A DNA stretch of 64,000 bases, from contig NZ_AJLK01000131.1 of NCBI RefSeq assembly GCF_000317205.1, forward strand, positions 1-64,000, written 5' to 3'. This document shows positions 8,894 to 17,669 of the stretch, in pieces (position 1 is the first letter of the stretch; each line of letters starts with the position of its first letter). Source of the DNA: Fischerella muscicola PCC 7414 (GTDB lineage: Bacteria; Cyanobacteriota; Cyanobacteriia; Cyanobacteriales; Nostocaceae). A program made the translations under genes and the position numbers. The notes beneath the pieces are model-generated. The model was not told the DNA's origin. It did no database searches and was given only the letters and a program-made list of their open reading frames with translations.

Positions 8894-9616
8894 ATGGGGT
8901 CTGAGACTAATCATTTGTGGTTAACCGCACCAACCAATTTAACCTTGTTGCCTGATGAAATGCATATCTGGCGAATTGAACTGGCGCGACCAGCACCAGA
9001 ATTGCAAGCTTTACAAACAACCCTCTCGAGTGATGAAATTGCTCGCGCTCAAAGGTTTTACTTTGAGCAACATCGACAGCGTTTTATTACAGGTCGGGGT
9101 ATCCTCCGCACCATCTTGGGTCGTTACTTGGGTGTGGAACCGCAAGCGGTACAATTTACATATGAACCTCGGGGAAAACCAGTATTAGCTGATACATACA
9201 GTTATAGTAGTCTGTCGTTTAACTTGTCCCATTCTCAGGATTTGGCTTTATGTGCTGTCAGTAGTAACCGTCAGGTTGGTATAGATATAGAACACATGCG
9301 GTCAGTGAGTGATGTCGAAGCCCTTGCCGAAAGGTTCTTTGCACCCAGAGAATATGCAGTGGTGCGATCGCTTCCCCCAGAACAACAAAAGCAAGTATTT
9401 TTCCGCTACTGGACTTGTAAAGAAGCTTATTTAAAAGCAATAGGAGTAGGACTAGTTCAATTAGAAAAAGTAGAGATTTCTTTAACTCCAGAACAACCAG
9501 CAAAACTAATGACTGACGAAAAGTGGAGTTTAATTGAACTATTACCTGCTAGTAATTATGTTGGTGCAGTTGCCGTAGCAGGTCAAAACTTACATTTAAA
9601 GTGCTGGCAGTATTAA
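8894..9616 (+). CDS. hetI: 4'-phosphopantetheinyl transferase HetI
   Basis: HetI is an Sfp-type transferase that moves 4'-phosphopantetheine from CoA to carrier-protein serines. The 240-residue length fits. The magnesium-binding and catalytic motifs are visible: VGIDIEHM near residue 133 and the FFRYWTCKEAYLKAIGVGL block near residue 170. In Anabaena hetI lies at the end of the hgl cluster beyond hglB and hetN; here hglB lies 4.7 kb away with other genes between. Likely substrates are the ACPs of HglE and HglB. The start ATG at 8894 follows a repeat-poor gap holding a transposase relic. Confidence 0.92.
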   Translation: MGSETNHLWLTAPTNLTLLPDEMHIWRIELARPAPELQALQTTLSSDEIARAQRFYFEQHRQRFITGRGILRTILGRYLGVEPQAVQFTYEPRGKPVLADTYSYSSLSFNLSHSQDLALCAVSSNRQVGIDIEHMRSVSDVEALAERFFAPREYAVVRSLPPEQQKQVFFRYWTCKEAYLKAIGVGLVQLEKVEISLTPEQPAKLMTDEKWSLIELLPASNYVGAVAVAGQNLHLKCWQY

Positions 9617-9622
9617 AATTTG

Positions 9623-10234
9623 TTAGTGGGAAGAAGCAGGTGTTTTTTGGATGATGTTGTCAACTAAACCGTAGGCTTTTGCTTCTTCAGCACTCATAAC
9701 AAAATCTCTTTCAGAATCGAGTTTAATTCTCTCTTCCGGTTGACCAGTGTTAGCAGCTATTATCCTATTCATAGTTTCTCTGAGATACACAATTTCTCTA
9801 GCTGCTACCTCAATTTCAGTTGCTTTTCCCTCGGTGCTTCCTGATGGTTGGCGAATTGTAATTCGCGCGTTTGGAAGAGCATGTCTTTTTCCTTTAGTAC
9901 CAGAAGAAAGCAAGAATGCTGCTGTAGCAGCCGCAGTACCAATGCATACAGTACACATGTCTGTACGCAGCTGAGTCATAGTGTCATATATAGCCAAGGC
10001 TGCTGTTAAGGAACCTCCAGAACTATTGATATACAATGTAATATCTTGCTCTGGGTCTTTCGCATCAAGAAATAGCATTTGTGCCACGATTAAATTCGCT
10101 ATTTCTTCTGTTAATTCCCCACGTATAAAGATAATTCTTTCTGCCAACAATCGGGAATAAATATCAAGCGGCATTTCTCCTTGTTGAGATGGTTGAATAA
10201 TAGTTGCAAAGCCGATTTGAGAAGAAGATTTCAT
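9623..10234 (-). CDS. ClpP-family protein lacking catalytic Ser and His (putative pseudoprotease)
   Basis: The 203-residue protein has a clear ClpP/crotonase fold: YINSSGGSLTAALAIYDTM, then CIGTAAATAAFLLSSGTKGKR, then the C-terminal SERD and AKAYGLVDNII. The nucleophile motif, normally A-A-S-M-G, reads A-A-A-T-A. The catalytic His, normally in M-I-H-Q-P, is replaced by Arg in ITIRQPSG. The third-residue region (SERDFVMS) is kept. It is not the standard cyanobacterial ClpR type, whose sequence differs around these motifs. I chose the ATG at 10234, with GGAG upstream, over a TTG at 10249. It ends 6 bp from the end of convergent hetI. Confidence 0.88.
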   Translation of the reverse strand: MKSSSQIGFATIIQPSQQGEMPLDIYSRLLAERIIFIRGELTEEIANLIVAQMLFLDAKDPEQDITLYINSSGGSLTAALAIYDTMTQLRTDMCTVCIGTAAATAAFLLSSGTKGKRHALPNARITIRQPSGSTEGKATEIEVAAREIVYLRETMNRIIAANTGQPEERIKLDSERDFVMSAEEAKAYGLVDNIIQKTPASSH

Positions 10235-10409
10235 AGCTACTATCTCCAAAAGGTAAGATTTGATTTTTAATAAACCACAGAGAACACAGAGAACGCGGAG
10301 GAAGAGTATTACTGCTAGTGGCAGTATTTGTGTTCCCGGAAATTGCTCAACTTATAGCCAGTGTTTATTGTTTGTATCAATAAAATTTTGTTCGACCATA
10401 TTTGATTTC

Positions 10410-10910
10410 CTAAGTATGAAATTTATCTGACCAGAGTTTGTAATACTGCCAAGCTTCTGTTGTATCCACCTCTGGCATATGCTTTTCCACTAGGGCAAAT
10501 GTTTCCTCTATCAATTCACCCAGCTGGTTAACCGCTAACTGAGGTTCTTCACAAAAAATCTGCTTGAGACGAAATGAGAGATTTTTAGGAGCGATCACCA
10601 ACTCGATGGTGATATGACCAAAATCACACTTGACGCCTTGAACAAAGTATTGTTCGACAATGTATCCTGCTTGGCGATCGCTAGCATGAAGTCTATAATC
10701 TGACCCCTGGTTGTATTCATACGCTGCTTTCAGTTCTTCATCAGATGGTAGTTCCCAGTAATAAATGCTCATGTCAATATCTGAGTAGGTATCAGCTTGT
10801 CCACGAGCAACAGAACCAGCGATACCAATAGCCCTAACTTTCGGATTAACTAGGTAGCTAACTGCGTTGCTGCGCGCCAAAGCAAGCAGTTGTTTGCTGG
10901 CGTCGTTCAT
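10410..10910 (-). CDS. Nucleotidyltransferase-domain protein
   Basis: The 166-residue protein opens with a pol-beta-type nucleotidyltransferase domain. The motif GSVARGQADTYSDIDM near residues 32-47 supplies the G-S and D-x-D residues that hold metal and NTP. Similar domains occur in aminoglycoside adenylyltransferases and MNT toxin-antitoxin proteins. The protein is short compared with stand-alone transferases of this group, so loss of a C-terminal domain is possible. No HEPN partner gene is adjacent. The target is unknown. Confidence 0.8.
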   Translation of the reverse strand: MNDASKQLLALARSNAVSYLVNPKVRAIGIAGSVARGQADTYSDIDMSIYYWELPSDEELKAAYEYNQGSDYRLHASDRQAGYIVEQYFVQGVKCDFGHITIELVIAPKNLSFRLKQIFCEEPQLAVNQLGELIEETFALVEKHMPEVDTTEAWQYYKLWSDKFHT

Positions 10911-10931
10911 TTTTCTCTTTCAGTAAATCTG

Positions 10932-11510
10932 CTATTTATTGTTACTAACAAGACTAACTAAGACCTTTGGCATTGTTTCATTTAGCCTATAGTCCCACCC
11001 ACCATTGAGAAAGGAACTGAGAATTACACTATCAAATGCTTCATACCTGCCAACAGGTATAGGCGATAACACGGTAGTGTGAGTAGTTCCTGCTGTAGAC
11101 TCATGCATAAAACGACCTTGCCAAGGTTGAGAAAGGCCCATTTGTTCATGACCAGACGCGCCATGGCGCGTCTGGTTAGGTTCTTGGCTCAATCCTTTAT
11201 GCTCAAGTTGCAGTTGAGTACCTCCATCTACAGGTTTTAATGTCCAAATCACAATTGAAGGCCGATGCATCATACTATCCTGCCAAGTGAAGGAAAGGCG
11301 CTTTGGTTCATCGAGTTCAATCACCTCACAATCAATGCTTTCACCTAGTCCTGCTAGTGATGGGTACAGAAATCGAAATTTATGTCCCACACGTGGCTCA
11401 AAGTCGTTTTCCATCAGCCATGCAGCAAGAGTGTGGCGGTTGGTGAGTACCTGCCAAACTCGTTGGGGAGGATAGGGATAGAAAACTTCCTTTTTCAAGT
11501 CTCGGAGCAT
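10932..11510 (-). CDS. SRPBCC (AHSA1-like) protein with palindrome insertion
   Basis: The 192-residue START/Bet v1-fold protein begins KEVFYPYPPQRVWQVLTN, typical of activator-of-Hsp90-ATPase-like SRPBCC proteins. It contains LSFTWQD and ends GWDYRLNETMPKVL. It overlaps the upstream ArsR gene by 16 bp, the usual ArsR-SRPBCC pairing. The coding frame runs through a perfect palindrome at 11151-11176, which encodes a short extra segment (NQTRHGASG) between two GLSQ motifs. The frame is kept, so the protein may still fold. The ligand is unknown. Confidence 0.85.
   Translation of the reverse strand: MLRDLKKEVFYPYPPQRVWQVLTNRHTLAAWLMENDFEPRVGHKFRFLYPSLAGLGESIDCEVIELDEPKRLSFTWQDSMMHRPSIVIWTLKPVDGGTQLQLEHKGLSQEPNQTRHGASGHEQMGLSQPWQGRFMHESTAGTTHTTVLSPIPVGRYEAFDSVILSSFLNGGWDYRLNETMPKVLVSLVSNNK
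11151..11176. repeat. GCCATGGC-core palindrome inside a CDS, copy 3
   Basis: A perfect 26-bp palindrome centred on GCCATGGC lies within the SRPBCC coding frame. It is related to the intergenic copies at 137-158 and 5531-5560, with CG in place of TG next to the core. Confidence 0.85.
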
Positions 11511-11830
11511 TGATTTTCCTCCAAATAGTTGCCAAGGGCATCTAGTTTTTCTTGCCAGAACTGCTCGTAAGTAGCGATCCAGTCAGATATCTGCTTCAGT
11601 GGCTCCGGGTTCAGCCGATACAGGCGCTGTCGCCCTGCTTTTCGCATTTGTACTAAGCCTGCTTCGCAAAGAACCTGCAAGTGCTGAGAAATGGCTGGCA
11701 AGCTCATCGCAAATGGCTCAGCCAGTTGTTTTACTGGTTGCTCGCCAGTACGTAACAGATCCAATAGCGCCCTGCGTGTGGGATCTGCGATCGCCACAAA
11801 TACATCGGCACTAGCAGCAGGTCTACTCAT
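11495..11830 (-). CDS. ArsR-family transcriptional regulator
   Basis: The 111-residue winged-helix repressor has the family blocks ADPTRRALLDLLRTGEQPV and LAEPFAMSLPAISQHLQVL (recognition helix region), then AGLVQMRKAGRQRLYRLN. It lacks the ELCVC-type metal box, so it belongs to the autorepressor-like group often paired with SRPBCC genes rather than to metal sensors. It heads the operon with the SRPBCC gene. Two inverted repeats in its promoter suggest autoregulation. Confidence 0.92.
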   Translation of the reverse strand: MSRPAASADVFVAIADPTRRALLDLLRTGEQPVKQLAEPFAMSLPAISQHLQVLCEAGLVQMRKAGRQRLYRLNPEPLKQISDWIATYEQFWQEKLDALGNYLEENQCSET

Positions 11831-11847
11831 TCAGATTAACCATATAT

Positions 11848-11901
11848 TTAAGCAAACGCTTAACTATTTCTATAATATATAAGCAATTGCTTAAATGTCA
11901 A
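11848..11901 (-). promoter_or_regulatory. Promoter with two ArsR-type operators
   Basis: On the minus strand a TTGACA (11901-11896) is followed after 18 bp by TATTAT (11877-11872). One inverted repeat, ATAAGC-AATT-GCTTAA (11879-11894), fills the spacer between them. A second, TTAAGC-N4-GCTTAA (11848-11863), lies between the -10 box and the arsR start. The layout fits repression by the adjacent ArsR protein. Confidence 0.7.
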
Positions 11902-12128
11902 CTCTTCAGCACATGTTCAGGTATTGGTAAAATTGGGAACTCTTGCCACAACTAAGGAAAGTATGGAAAAAAGGTCAAATTAACTCTTTCATTGAGCAGA
12001 TCCCTAAATTTAACATCACCTTCCATTAGCCAGAGGTAAGGCAATTTTGGGCTTTCTAGGATCGGTGAAGACACTCATGCATTTAACTACTAATCGCTTT
12101 CTGAAACAGTACATTTGTAAAATCCGAT

Positions 12129-12758
12129 ATGAAGGTTCCACCAGAAATTACTTATCGCAACGTAGATAAAACAGATGCTCTTGATGCTCTAGTTAATGAA
12201 AAAATAGGCAAGCTGGAACAAGTTTGTGATTACATCAGTAGCTGTCACATCGTAATTGAAAAAATTCACGATCGCCCCCGTTCTGGATCGCCGTACCGAG
12301 TGCGAATTGATATGACAGTACCCCCCGGTCATGAACTTGTAGCGGAAAGCAATCCACCAGATGTTAACCAGTATCCACCTTTGGAGTCGGTAATTCGAGA
12401 TGCTTTTCATGCAGCTACTCGCCAGTTGCGAGAACTCGCTAGGCAACAGCGTGAAAGTGATAAATCCAGAACCAACGATAGCGCCCAACAAACAACGGCA
12501 CTTGTCATCAAGTTATTTCCAGAACAGGGTTACGGCTTCCTCAAAACCTTGGATGGTGAGGAAGTCTACTTCCACCGTAATAGTGTACTTCATGATGACT
12601 TTGACCGTTTAGAAATTGGTACGGGTGTGCATTGCTTTGTGGAACTCGGTGAAGAAGGACCCCAAGCCAGCACGGTGAAGATAGTTGACAAACCCGGCGT
12701 TAGTGCTGGGAAGGCAGAACAAACGATTGTTGAACCCCCATTGGGGTGGCAAGAGTGA
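12129..12758 (+). CDS. HPF/RaiA ribosome-associated protein with cold-shock domain
   Basis: The 209-residue protein is a fusion. Residues 1-100 form an HPF/RaiA (S30AE) domain (VPPEITYRNVDKTDALDALV, then SCHIVIEK). Residues 120-190 are a cold-shock OB fold (VIKLFPEQGYGFLKTLDG, then EVYFHRNSV) with the RNP-like aromatic motifs. The first domain binds the 30S mRNA channel in related hibernation factors and the second binds single-stranded nucleic acid. Such fusions occur in several bacterial groups. It is monocistronic and followed by a hairpin terminator. Confidence 0.88.
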   Translation: MKVPPEITYRNVDKTDALDALVNEKIGKLEQVCDYISSCHIVIEKIHDRPRSGSPYRVRIDMTVPPGHELVAESNPPDVNQYPPLESVIRDAFHAATRQLRELARQQRESDKSRTNDSAQQTTALVIKLFPEQGYGFLKTLDGEEVYFHRNSVLHDDFDRLEIGTGVHCFVELGEEGPQASTVKIVDKPGVSAGKAEQTIVEPPLGWQE

Positions 12759-12815
12759 CACCGTTGATAAATCAGTGAACAGTGATCAGTGAACAGTTAT
12801 CAGTTATTAAGACCC

Positions 12816-12849
12816 AGATCCCCGACTTCTCATCAGAAGTCAGGGATCT
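12816..12849 (+). terminator. Hairpin of the AGATCCCCGACTT family, possible terminator
   Basis: Arms AGATCCCCGACTTCT and AGAAGTCAGGGATCT enclose a CATC loop. They are followed by TGTCTTTT, which could end the raiA-type transcript. The same hairpin occurs at 49214-49250, 57857-57889 and 60626-60658, so it is also a dispersed repeat. Confidence 0.55.
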
Positions 12850-12887
12850 TGTCTTTTACGAATGATTTAGGAATGCTATATTTCCTT

Positions 12888-13892
12888 TTAGTTATTTGAG
12901 GTCTGGTTATCCGTGTCTTCTAGCCATTCCCGTATAGATTCCATACCTTCTTCTAGTGTTATTTTCGGTTCATATCCTAGCTGGGTTTGTGCTTTTTTGA
13001 TGGAGTAAGCATGAGGACTGGTGGAAAAATCTACAGCTGCTGGAAAAATAACAGGTTGTTTACCCAAAATTCTCATTCTTAACCACTCTAAGCGAATTAG
13101 AGATTTGACAATTGGTGCTGGTAGAGACAATGGCGGGGGTACATTTCCAGCTTTAGCCAAACGTGTGTAGTATTCTTTCCAAGAAGTTTCCTGTCCATCA
13201 GAAATATTGAAAGCATCTCCGTACGCCTCTTTTTCTATAGCAAGGAAGATTCCGTCGATTAAATTATCTATATATAAATGATTCATAACTCCCCCTCCAG
13301 CATCTGGTATGACAAATCTTTTTTGGCGCATTAGTGAAAGGGGACGGACAACCCAAGGGTTGCTTCTTGGCCCATAAACAGCCGTCGGTCTGATAATGAT
13401 CACCCCAAAATCTGGTGGTGCGTTCAGCTTCAAGATTTCTGCTTCACTTTCTATTTTCGTCAAAGAATAAGGATTATTTTCGCTGCGGAGTGGCCCTTCT
13501 TCTGTAATTTGATTGGCATAGGTGAAGCCATATACTATGACGCTTGAAAGATGGACAAAAGTCTTGACACCAGCGTTTATGGCTGCTCTGGCTATATTAA
13601 GAGTACCACCAACATTGACATTACGAAACTCCTCGAGCGATCCTCCTTCTTTGACAAGGGCGGCTGTATGCAGAATAATATCTACTCCTTGACAAGCCTC
13701 CTGTGCGACAACCGGATCACAGATGCTACCAACAATCACTGTTGCGCCTAGACTCTCGGCTATTTTGGCGTTATCAGGATCATTTTCTATTCCTCTAACA
13801 TGCATTCCTCGTGCGATCGCGAGTTCTGTAGTTCGCAAGCCAATAAATCCACCTATTCCTGTGATCAGGATGGTTTTATTTGTGAGGTTCAT
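12888..13892 (-). CDS. NAD-dependent epimerase/dehydratase (HgdA paralogue)
   Basis: This extended-SDR sugar-nucleotide epimerase-like protein has 334 residues from the ATG at 13892, which has an AGGA box upstream; the longer frame adds an unsupported leader. It has the Rossmann motif TGIGGFIG, the active-site HLSSVIVYG and YSLTKIESE (Tyr-x3-Lys), and a C-terminal substrate domain. It is closely related along its whole length to the hgdA product at 36699-37706. It lies just downstream of hglB, separated by a terminator. The natural substrate is not known; a glycolipid sugar role is inference. Confidence 0.88.
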   Translation of the reverse strand: MNLTNKTILITGIGGFIGLRTTELAIARGMHVRGIENDPDNAKIAESLGATVIVGSICDPVVAQEACQGVDIILHTAALVKEGGSLEEFRNVNVGGTLNIARAAINAGVKTFVHLSSVIVYGFTYANQITEEGPLRSENNPYSLTKIESEAEILKLNAPPDFGVIIIRPTAVYGPRSNPWVVRPLSLMRQKRFVIPDAGGGVMNHLYIDNLIDGIFLAIEKEAYGDAFNISDGQETSWKEYYTRLAKAGNVPPPLSLPAPIVKSLIRLEWLRMRILGKQPVIFPAAVDFSTSPHAYSIKKAQTQLGYEPKITLEEGMESIREWLEDTDNQTSNN

Positions 13893-14314
13893 AAATTTAG
13901 ATATCCTTTGTGAAAAAAGAGAGTATTTGTTCTTAATCTCATGAACAAATATTCTAGATGTCAATTTCTAAGTATTTTTTTGCAGGGAATGAGACACGTA
14001 AAATTTGAGTAGAAGTGAAATTTTTTTGTCCTCCTACTCATGTTAAAGAGACCTCAAATTAATGCAATCTGTCAGGTGGCATATCTCTTGAATAGGTTTT
14101 TAGAAAATATGCTCACGAGAACATTTTATTGATTTTAATAAGTATTTAAATTCACATATTTTTATTAATTAGCTAAATATAAAAACCCGTTGAAGCGGGT
14201 TTGAAATATTAATAAAACTATGAGCAAAATCATTGTTTTTGAAATCGAACACAGATGCACACAGATAAACACTGATAGACGCAGATAGATTATCTGTATG
14301 CATTTGTAGATTTG
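13893..14314. other. Gap between hglB and the epimerase gene
   Basis: This AT-rich gap holds the hgl operon terminator (14176-14202) and one arm of the CACAGATG element near 14238-14290. I see no gene in it. In Anabaena the hetN gene lies on this side of hglB, and it is absent here. Confidence 0.6.
14176..14202 (-). terminator. Rho-independent terminator of the hgl operon
   Basis: On the minus strand AAACCCG and CGGGTTT form a 7-bp stem with a 6-nt loop, followed by TTTTT-type residues. It lies about 110 bp after the hglB stop. Confidence 0.75.
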
Positions 14315-15823
14315 TTATGCTACATTCAGGAAGCCATTCTGAAGCAAGTAAGTAGAATAGGTCATAAACAATTGTGTATCCATTGGTGGGCAAACAATAC
14401 CACTACCAGCTAGTGCATTTAGTGTTGCTTCACAATTAATGATTGGTCTTCTACTTTGCAGGTACAAATCGGGGATTGTGATTTGTTCTTCTGACCAACG
14501 TTCTAATAAGAAAGGCCGTAGGGTATATAAAGGATTTTCTGCTGAAGAGATATCATTAATTAACTTAGCTTGCCATTCTTGATAAGGAATTGCTTCAATA
14601 GCAAAACCAAGAGAATGCATCCAGTCAAGTAAATTAGATAAGGGAACAGATGCGGGATGCTGGAGGTGAAAAGCTTTGCCTAGAGATTCTTTTTGTTTGG
14701 ATAAATAAACAATAGCTTTACTGACATAATCAACAGGTGATGCATCCAATCTATAATCTACGTCTGGGAAGTATCCCATCTGGATACAACCTTTAATGAC
14801 TAAGTTAATAAAATCATCTGTATTGCAAGCACCTGTTTTGCTATCTCCTGCAATTAAAGGTGGTCTGTGGATAGTTACGGGAAGACCTCTGTCACGCGCA
14901 ATTGTGACTAATTTTTCTGCTACCCATTTCGTTTGAGAATAACCCAGAAAAATGCCTTGCCAATGCTCAAAGCTATCATCTTCTTTGACAACTTTGCCAG
15001 CATAAAATGGCGATTCAAATACTGCGACACTGGAAACATAATGCACTGGTTTGACTTTAAAAAGACATGCCAAGCGTAATACTTCTTGTGTTCCTAAAAC
15101 ATTCGGTGTTTTGAGTGCAGAATAGGGATATACATAGTTTAGTGTTGCCGCACTGTGATAAATACTATCAAGATTAGCAGCTAGCATTTCAAAGGCTTCT
15201 TTGCTAATTCCTAATAGTGGTTGAGATAAATCACCGATAACTGGGATAATTCTGGGACGGAAAACTTCATTCCAAAGTCCATAACTTTGTAAGTTTTTCT
15301 TGAGTTTTTGCTTACCTTCTTCTGGATGAGAAGCACGTACTAAACAATAAATATCAGCATTGGTTTGTTGTAGAAGTTCATAGATTAAAAAAGCTCCTAA
15401 AAAGCCTGTTCCACCAGTTAAAAATACGTTCTTTGGTTCAGTTGTAAACACAAAAGAACTAGATGTAGGGCAAATATTTGAGTCGAGAACTGCTTCAGCA
15501 CTTAAATCTAAAACAGGAGTAGTATTTTTAACCGCTACAGTGTCTTCTAAATCTGCTGCTAATTCTTGTGATTCTTCAGCTAAACGCTGTGATAACGATG
15601 CAATAGTTGGATAATGCCATAATAGTGTCGGAGCTACTTTAAATCCGAGCATTTTTTCTGCTTTGGTGACAAGTAGCATCGCCTGAGTAGAATCTAAACC
15701 ATAGGTATCTAATGGTTGTTCTACATCAATTTGACTTGGTTCTGTTTTGATAACTTCAGCAAGATTAGATAGCAACCAAGCTTGAATTTCTGGTGCTGTT
15801 AAAGATTTTTTTGATATCATCAT
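14315..15823 (-). CDS. hglB: Heterocyst glycolipid synthase HglB (HetM): ACP plus thioester reductase
   Basis: The 502-residue protein has an N-terminal acyl carrier domain (about 10-90; phosphopantetheine site [11 protein letters not shown]). A thioester-reductase SDR domain covers about 130-490 ([19 protein letters not shown], then [10 protein letters not shown], and a Y-x3-K pair in [12 protein letters not shown]). In Anabaena HglB/HetM is needed for heterocyst glycolipids. The domain logic is reductive release of the very long hydroxy-acyl chain as a fatty alcohol. Its start lies 2 bp past the stop of the PfaD-type gene, so translation is probably coupled. It is the last gene of the operon. 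Confidence 0.93.
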   Translation of the reverse strand: MMISKKSLTAPEIQAWLLSNLAEVIKTEPSQIDVEQPLDTYGLDSTQAMLLVTKAEKMLGFKVAPTLLWHYPTIASLSQRLAEESQELAADLEDTVAVKNTTPVLDLSAEAVLDSNICPTSSSFVFTTEPKNVFLTGGTGFLGAFLIYELLQQTNADIYCLVRASHPEEGKQKLKKNLQSYGLWNEVFRPRIIPVIGDLSQPLLGISKEAFEMLAANLDSIYHSAATLNYVYPYSALKTPNVLGTQEVLRLACLFKVKPVHYVSSVAVFESPFYAGKVVKEDDSFEHWQGIFLGYSQTKWVAEKLVTIARDRGLPVTIHRPPLIAGDSKTGACNTDDFINLVIKGCIQMGYFPDVDYRLDASPVDYVSKAIVYLSKQKESLGKAFHLQHPASVPLSNLLDWMHSLGFAIEAIPYQEWQAKLINDISSAENPLYTLRPFLLERWSEEQITIPDLYLQSRRPIINCEATLNALAGSGIVCPPMDTQLFMTYSTYLLQNGFLNVA

Positions 15824-15825
15824 AT

Positions 15826-17487
15826 TTAAACTTCCAATGTAGAATTAACAGGAGTATATTGACTGTAGTAATTTGGAATTTGTAGCCCTTGATTTTTCAA
15901 AGTTTGAATTCGGTATAAGTAGGCAGTTCCGATCATGATGTGGTTAGCAACATCCACGACACGACGATTATTTGGATCTGCTAGATAGGATCCACGTACC
16001 CAGTCATTAAAGCTACCGATTGCTGGTCCACACCAAATTTGGTAATCAACTTCTCGACCTTTTTCTCCAGAATGAGACCAACGAGAAGATAACCCTAAAT
16101 ACCAGCGAAAAATTAACGCCATTTTCAATTTGGGATTATTGACAGCCTTCCCCAATTTTTCAGGATTTTTTTGGGATAAATATGTGACTGTTTCTTCCCA
16201 AACTTGAGCAAGCGGCTTGCGAAAAATTTGTTTTTCTAGCTTCTCTCTTTCCTGACTAGGAATCTCGTCAATTGAATTATAATTCCTGTAAATTTCATAT
16301 AATTTTTGGGCGCGCAGAGGAAACATTGTACCGCGTTTGAGGACTTGCAGTTTGACTCCCATTTCAAACATATCTGCGGCTGGGGCCATCATCACATCAG
16401 CCATATCTGCTTGTGCTAACAATTGCTTAGTATGCTGACAACTTCCGGCTTCAATACATGATTGATTAATTGAACCAGTTACCACATATGCAGCACCCAT
16501 CATAAAAGCAGCTAGTGCAGATTGTGGTGTAGCAATTCCACCTGCAACTCCAACTCGAATCGGTTTTTCGTAGTTGCACTGTGCTTGAATTTCATCCCGT
16601 AAAGCAACAATTGAAGGTAACAAACAAACCAAAGGACGATTATCAGTATGACCACCAGAATCTGCTTCTGCTGTAATATCATCAGCAAGAGGAATTTTGG
16701 TTGCTAAATTTGCTTGTAATTCACTGATTAATTCTTGTGCAACCAATTCTTGCAGCATTTTTTTCGGTGCTGGTTGCATGAATTTACTAGCAACTTCACG
16801 GCGGGAAATTTTAGCAATGATTTTGTTTTTTATTTCAATTTCATTCGCTGAATTTAAACCCAATCCTGCTGCACGATAATAAACAATGTTGGGAGTAATA
16901 TCTAAAAATGCCGAAGCTTCTATAGTTCTTACCCCATATTTGAGGTATAAATCTACTGCGCCGCGTTCAAGCGCAGGTTCATTAGGACTGTGAATTAAAT
17001 TGAAAGCATAAGGCCCATTAGGCAAGGCGTATTGGATACGGTTAATAGCTATCTCCAAGCGATTTAGCGGTAAACCACCTGCACCAAAGGAACCCAAAAT
17101 TCCCTCTTTTCCTAAAGCAATGATCATTTCTTCTGAAGCGATACCACCAGCCATCGCGCCGGTAGTATAGGCATATTTAGTACCATGAAAAGCGAGAAAA
17201 TTGGGATCTCCCAATTGTTGCAGTCTTATGGGTGGAATCACCATCAAAAGTTCAATTTGTCCTGTTTTTACATTATCAAGAGGAGACAAATAACCGTCGT
17301 TTGTTACACCAATTTTGCCGTTAACTTTAACGATATAACAAGGTTGATCTAATGTCAGGAGTTTTTCTTTAATTCTGCTGGCTTCAAAGGCTACGCAATC
17401 TAAGGAACCTTTCCATACTTGATTGAAGTTGCAAGGAGAACCATAAAATTCAAGACCGTTCTCTATTACTACATCTACTGTTTTCAC
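15826..17487 (-). CDS. PfaD-type enoyl reductase (nitropropane dioxygenase-like)
   Basis: The 553-residue FMN-dependent protein belongs to the PfaD/FabK-like family, the trans-acting enoyl reductases of polyunsaturated-fatty-acid and hgl-type synthases. Visible are [39 protein letters not shown] (FMN phosphate site) and the C-terminal [16 protein letters not shown] block typical of PfaD. It starts at GTG (17487) with AGGAA upstream. It lies between the KS-CLF-AT gene and hglB, and probably reduces the growing chain to the saturated level. Confidence 0.9.
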   Translation of the reverse strand: MKTVDVVIENGLEFYGSPCNFNQVWKGSLDCVAFEASRIKEKLLTLDQPCYIVKVNGKIGVTNDGYLSPLDNVKTGQIELLMVIPPIRLQQLGDPNFLAFHGTKYAYTTGAMAGGIASEEMIIALGKEGILGSFGAGGLPLNRLEIAINRIQYALPNGPYAFNLIHSPNEPALERGAVDLYLKYGVRTIEASAFLDITPNIVYYRAAGLGLNSANEIEIKNKIIAKISRREVASKFMQPAPKKMLQELVAQELISELQANLATKIPLADDITAEADSGGHTDNRPLVCLLPSIVALRDEIQAQCNYEKPIRVGVAGGIATPQSALAAFMMGAAYVVTGSINQSCIEAGSCQHTKQLLAQADMADVMMAPAADMFEMGVKLQVLKRGTMFPLRAQKLYEIYRNYNSIDEIPSQEREKLEKQIFRKPLAQVWEETVTYLSQKNPEKLGKAVNNPKLKMALIFRWYLGLSSRWSHSGEKGREVDYQIWCGPAIGSFNDWVRGSYLADPNNRRVVDVANHIMIGTAYLYRIQTLKNQGLQIPNYYSQYTPVNSTLEV

Positions 17488-17669
17488 CGTAGTGATTCCT
17501 CGAAATAGTTATTAGTAGTTGATTTATATTGCAATCCTAGTTGAGAGTATTTTTGAATTAACCGCAGAGTACGCAGAGTACGCAGAGGAAAGAGGGGAGA
17601 GGGAGTAGATATGGAATAATTTCGTTGTTATAATTCCTCTCTCTGTGTTCTCTGCGCCTCTGCGGTTTT

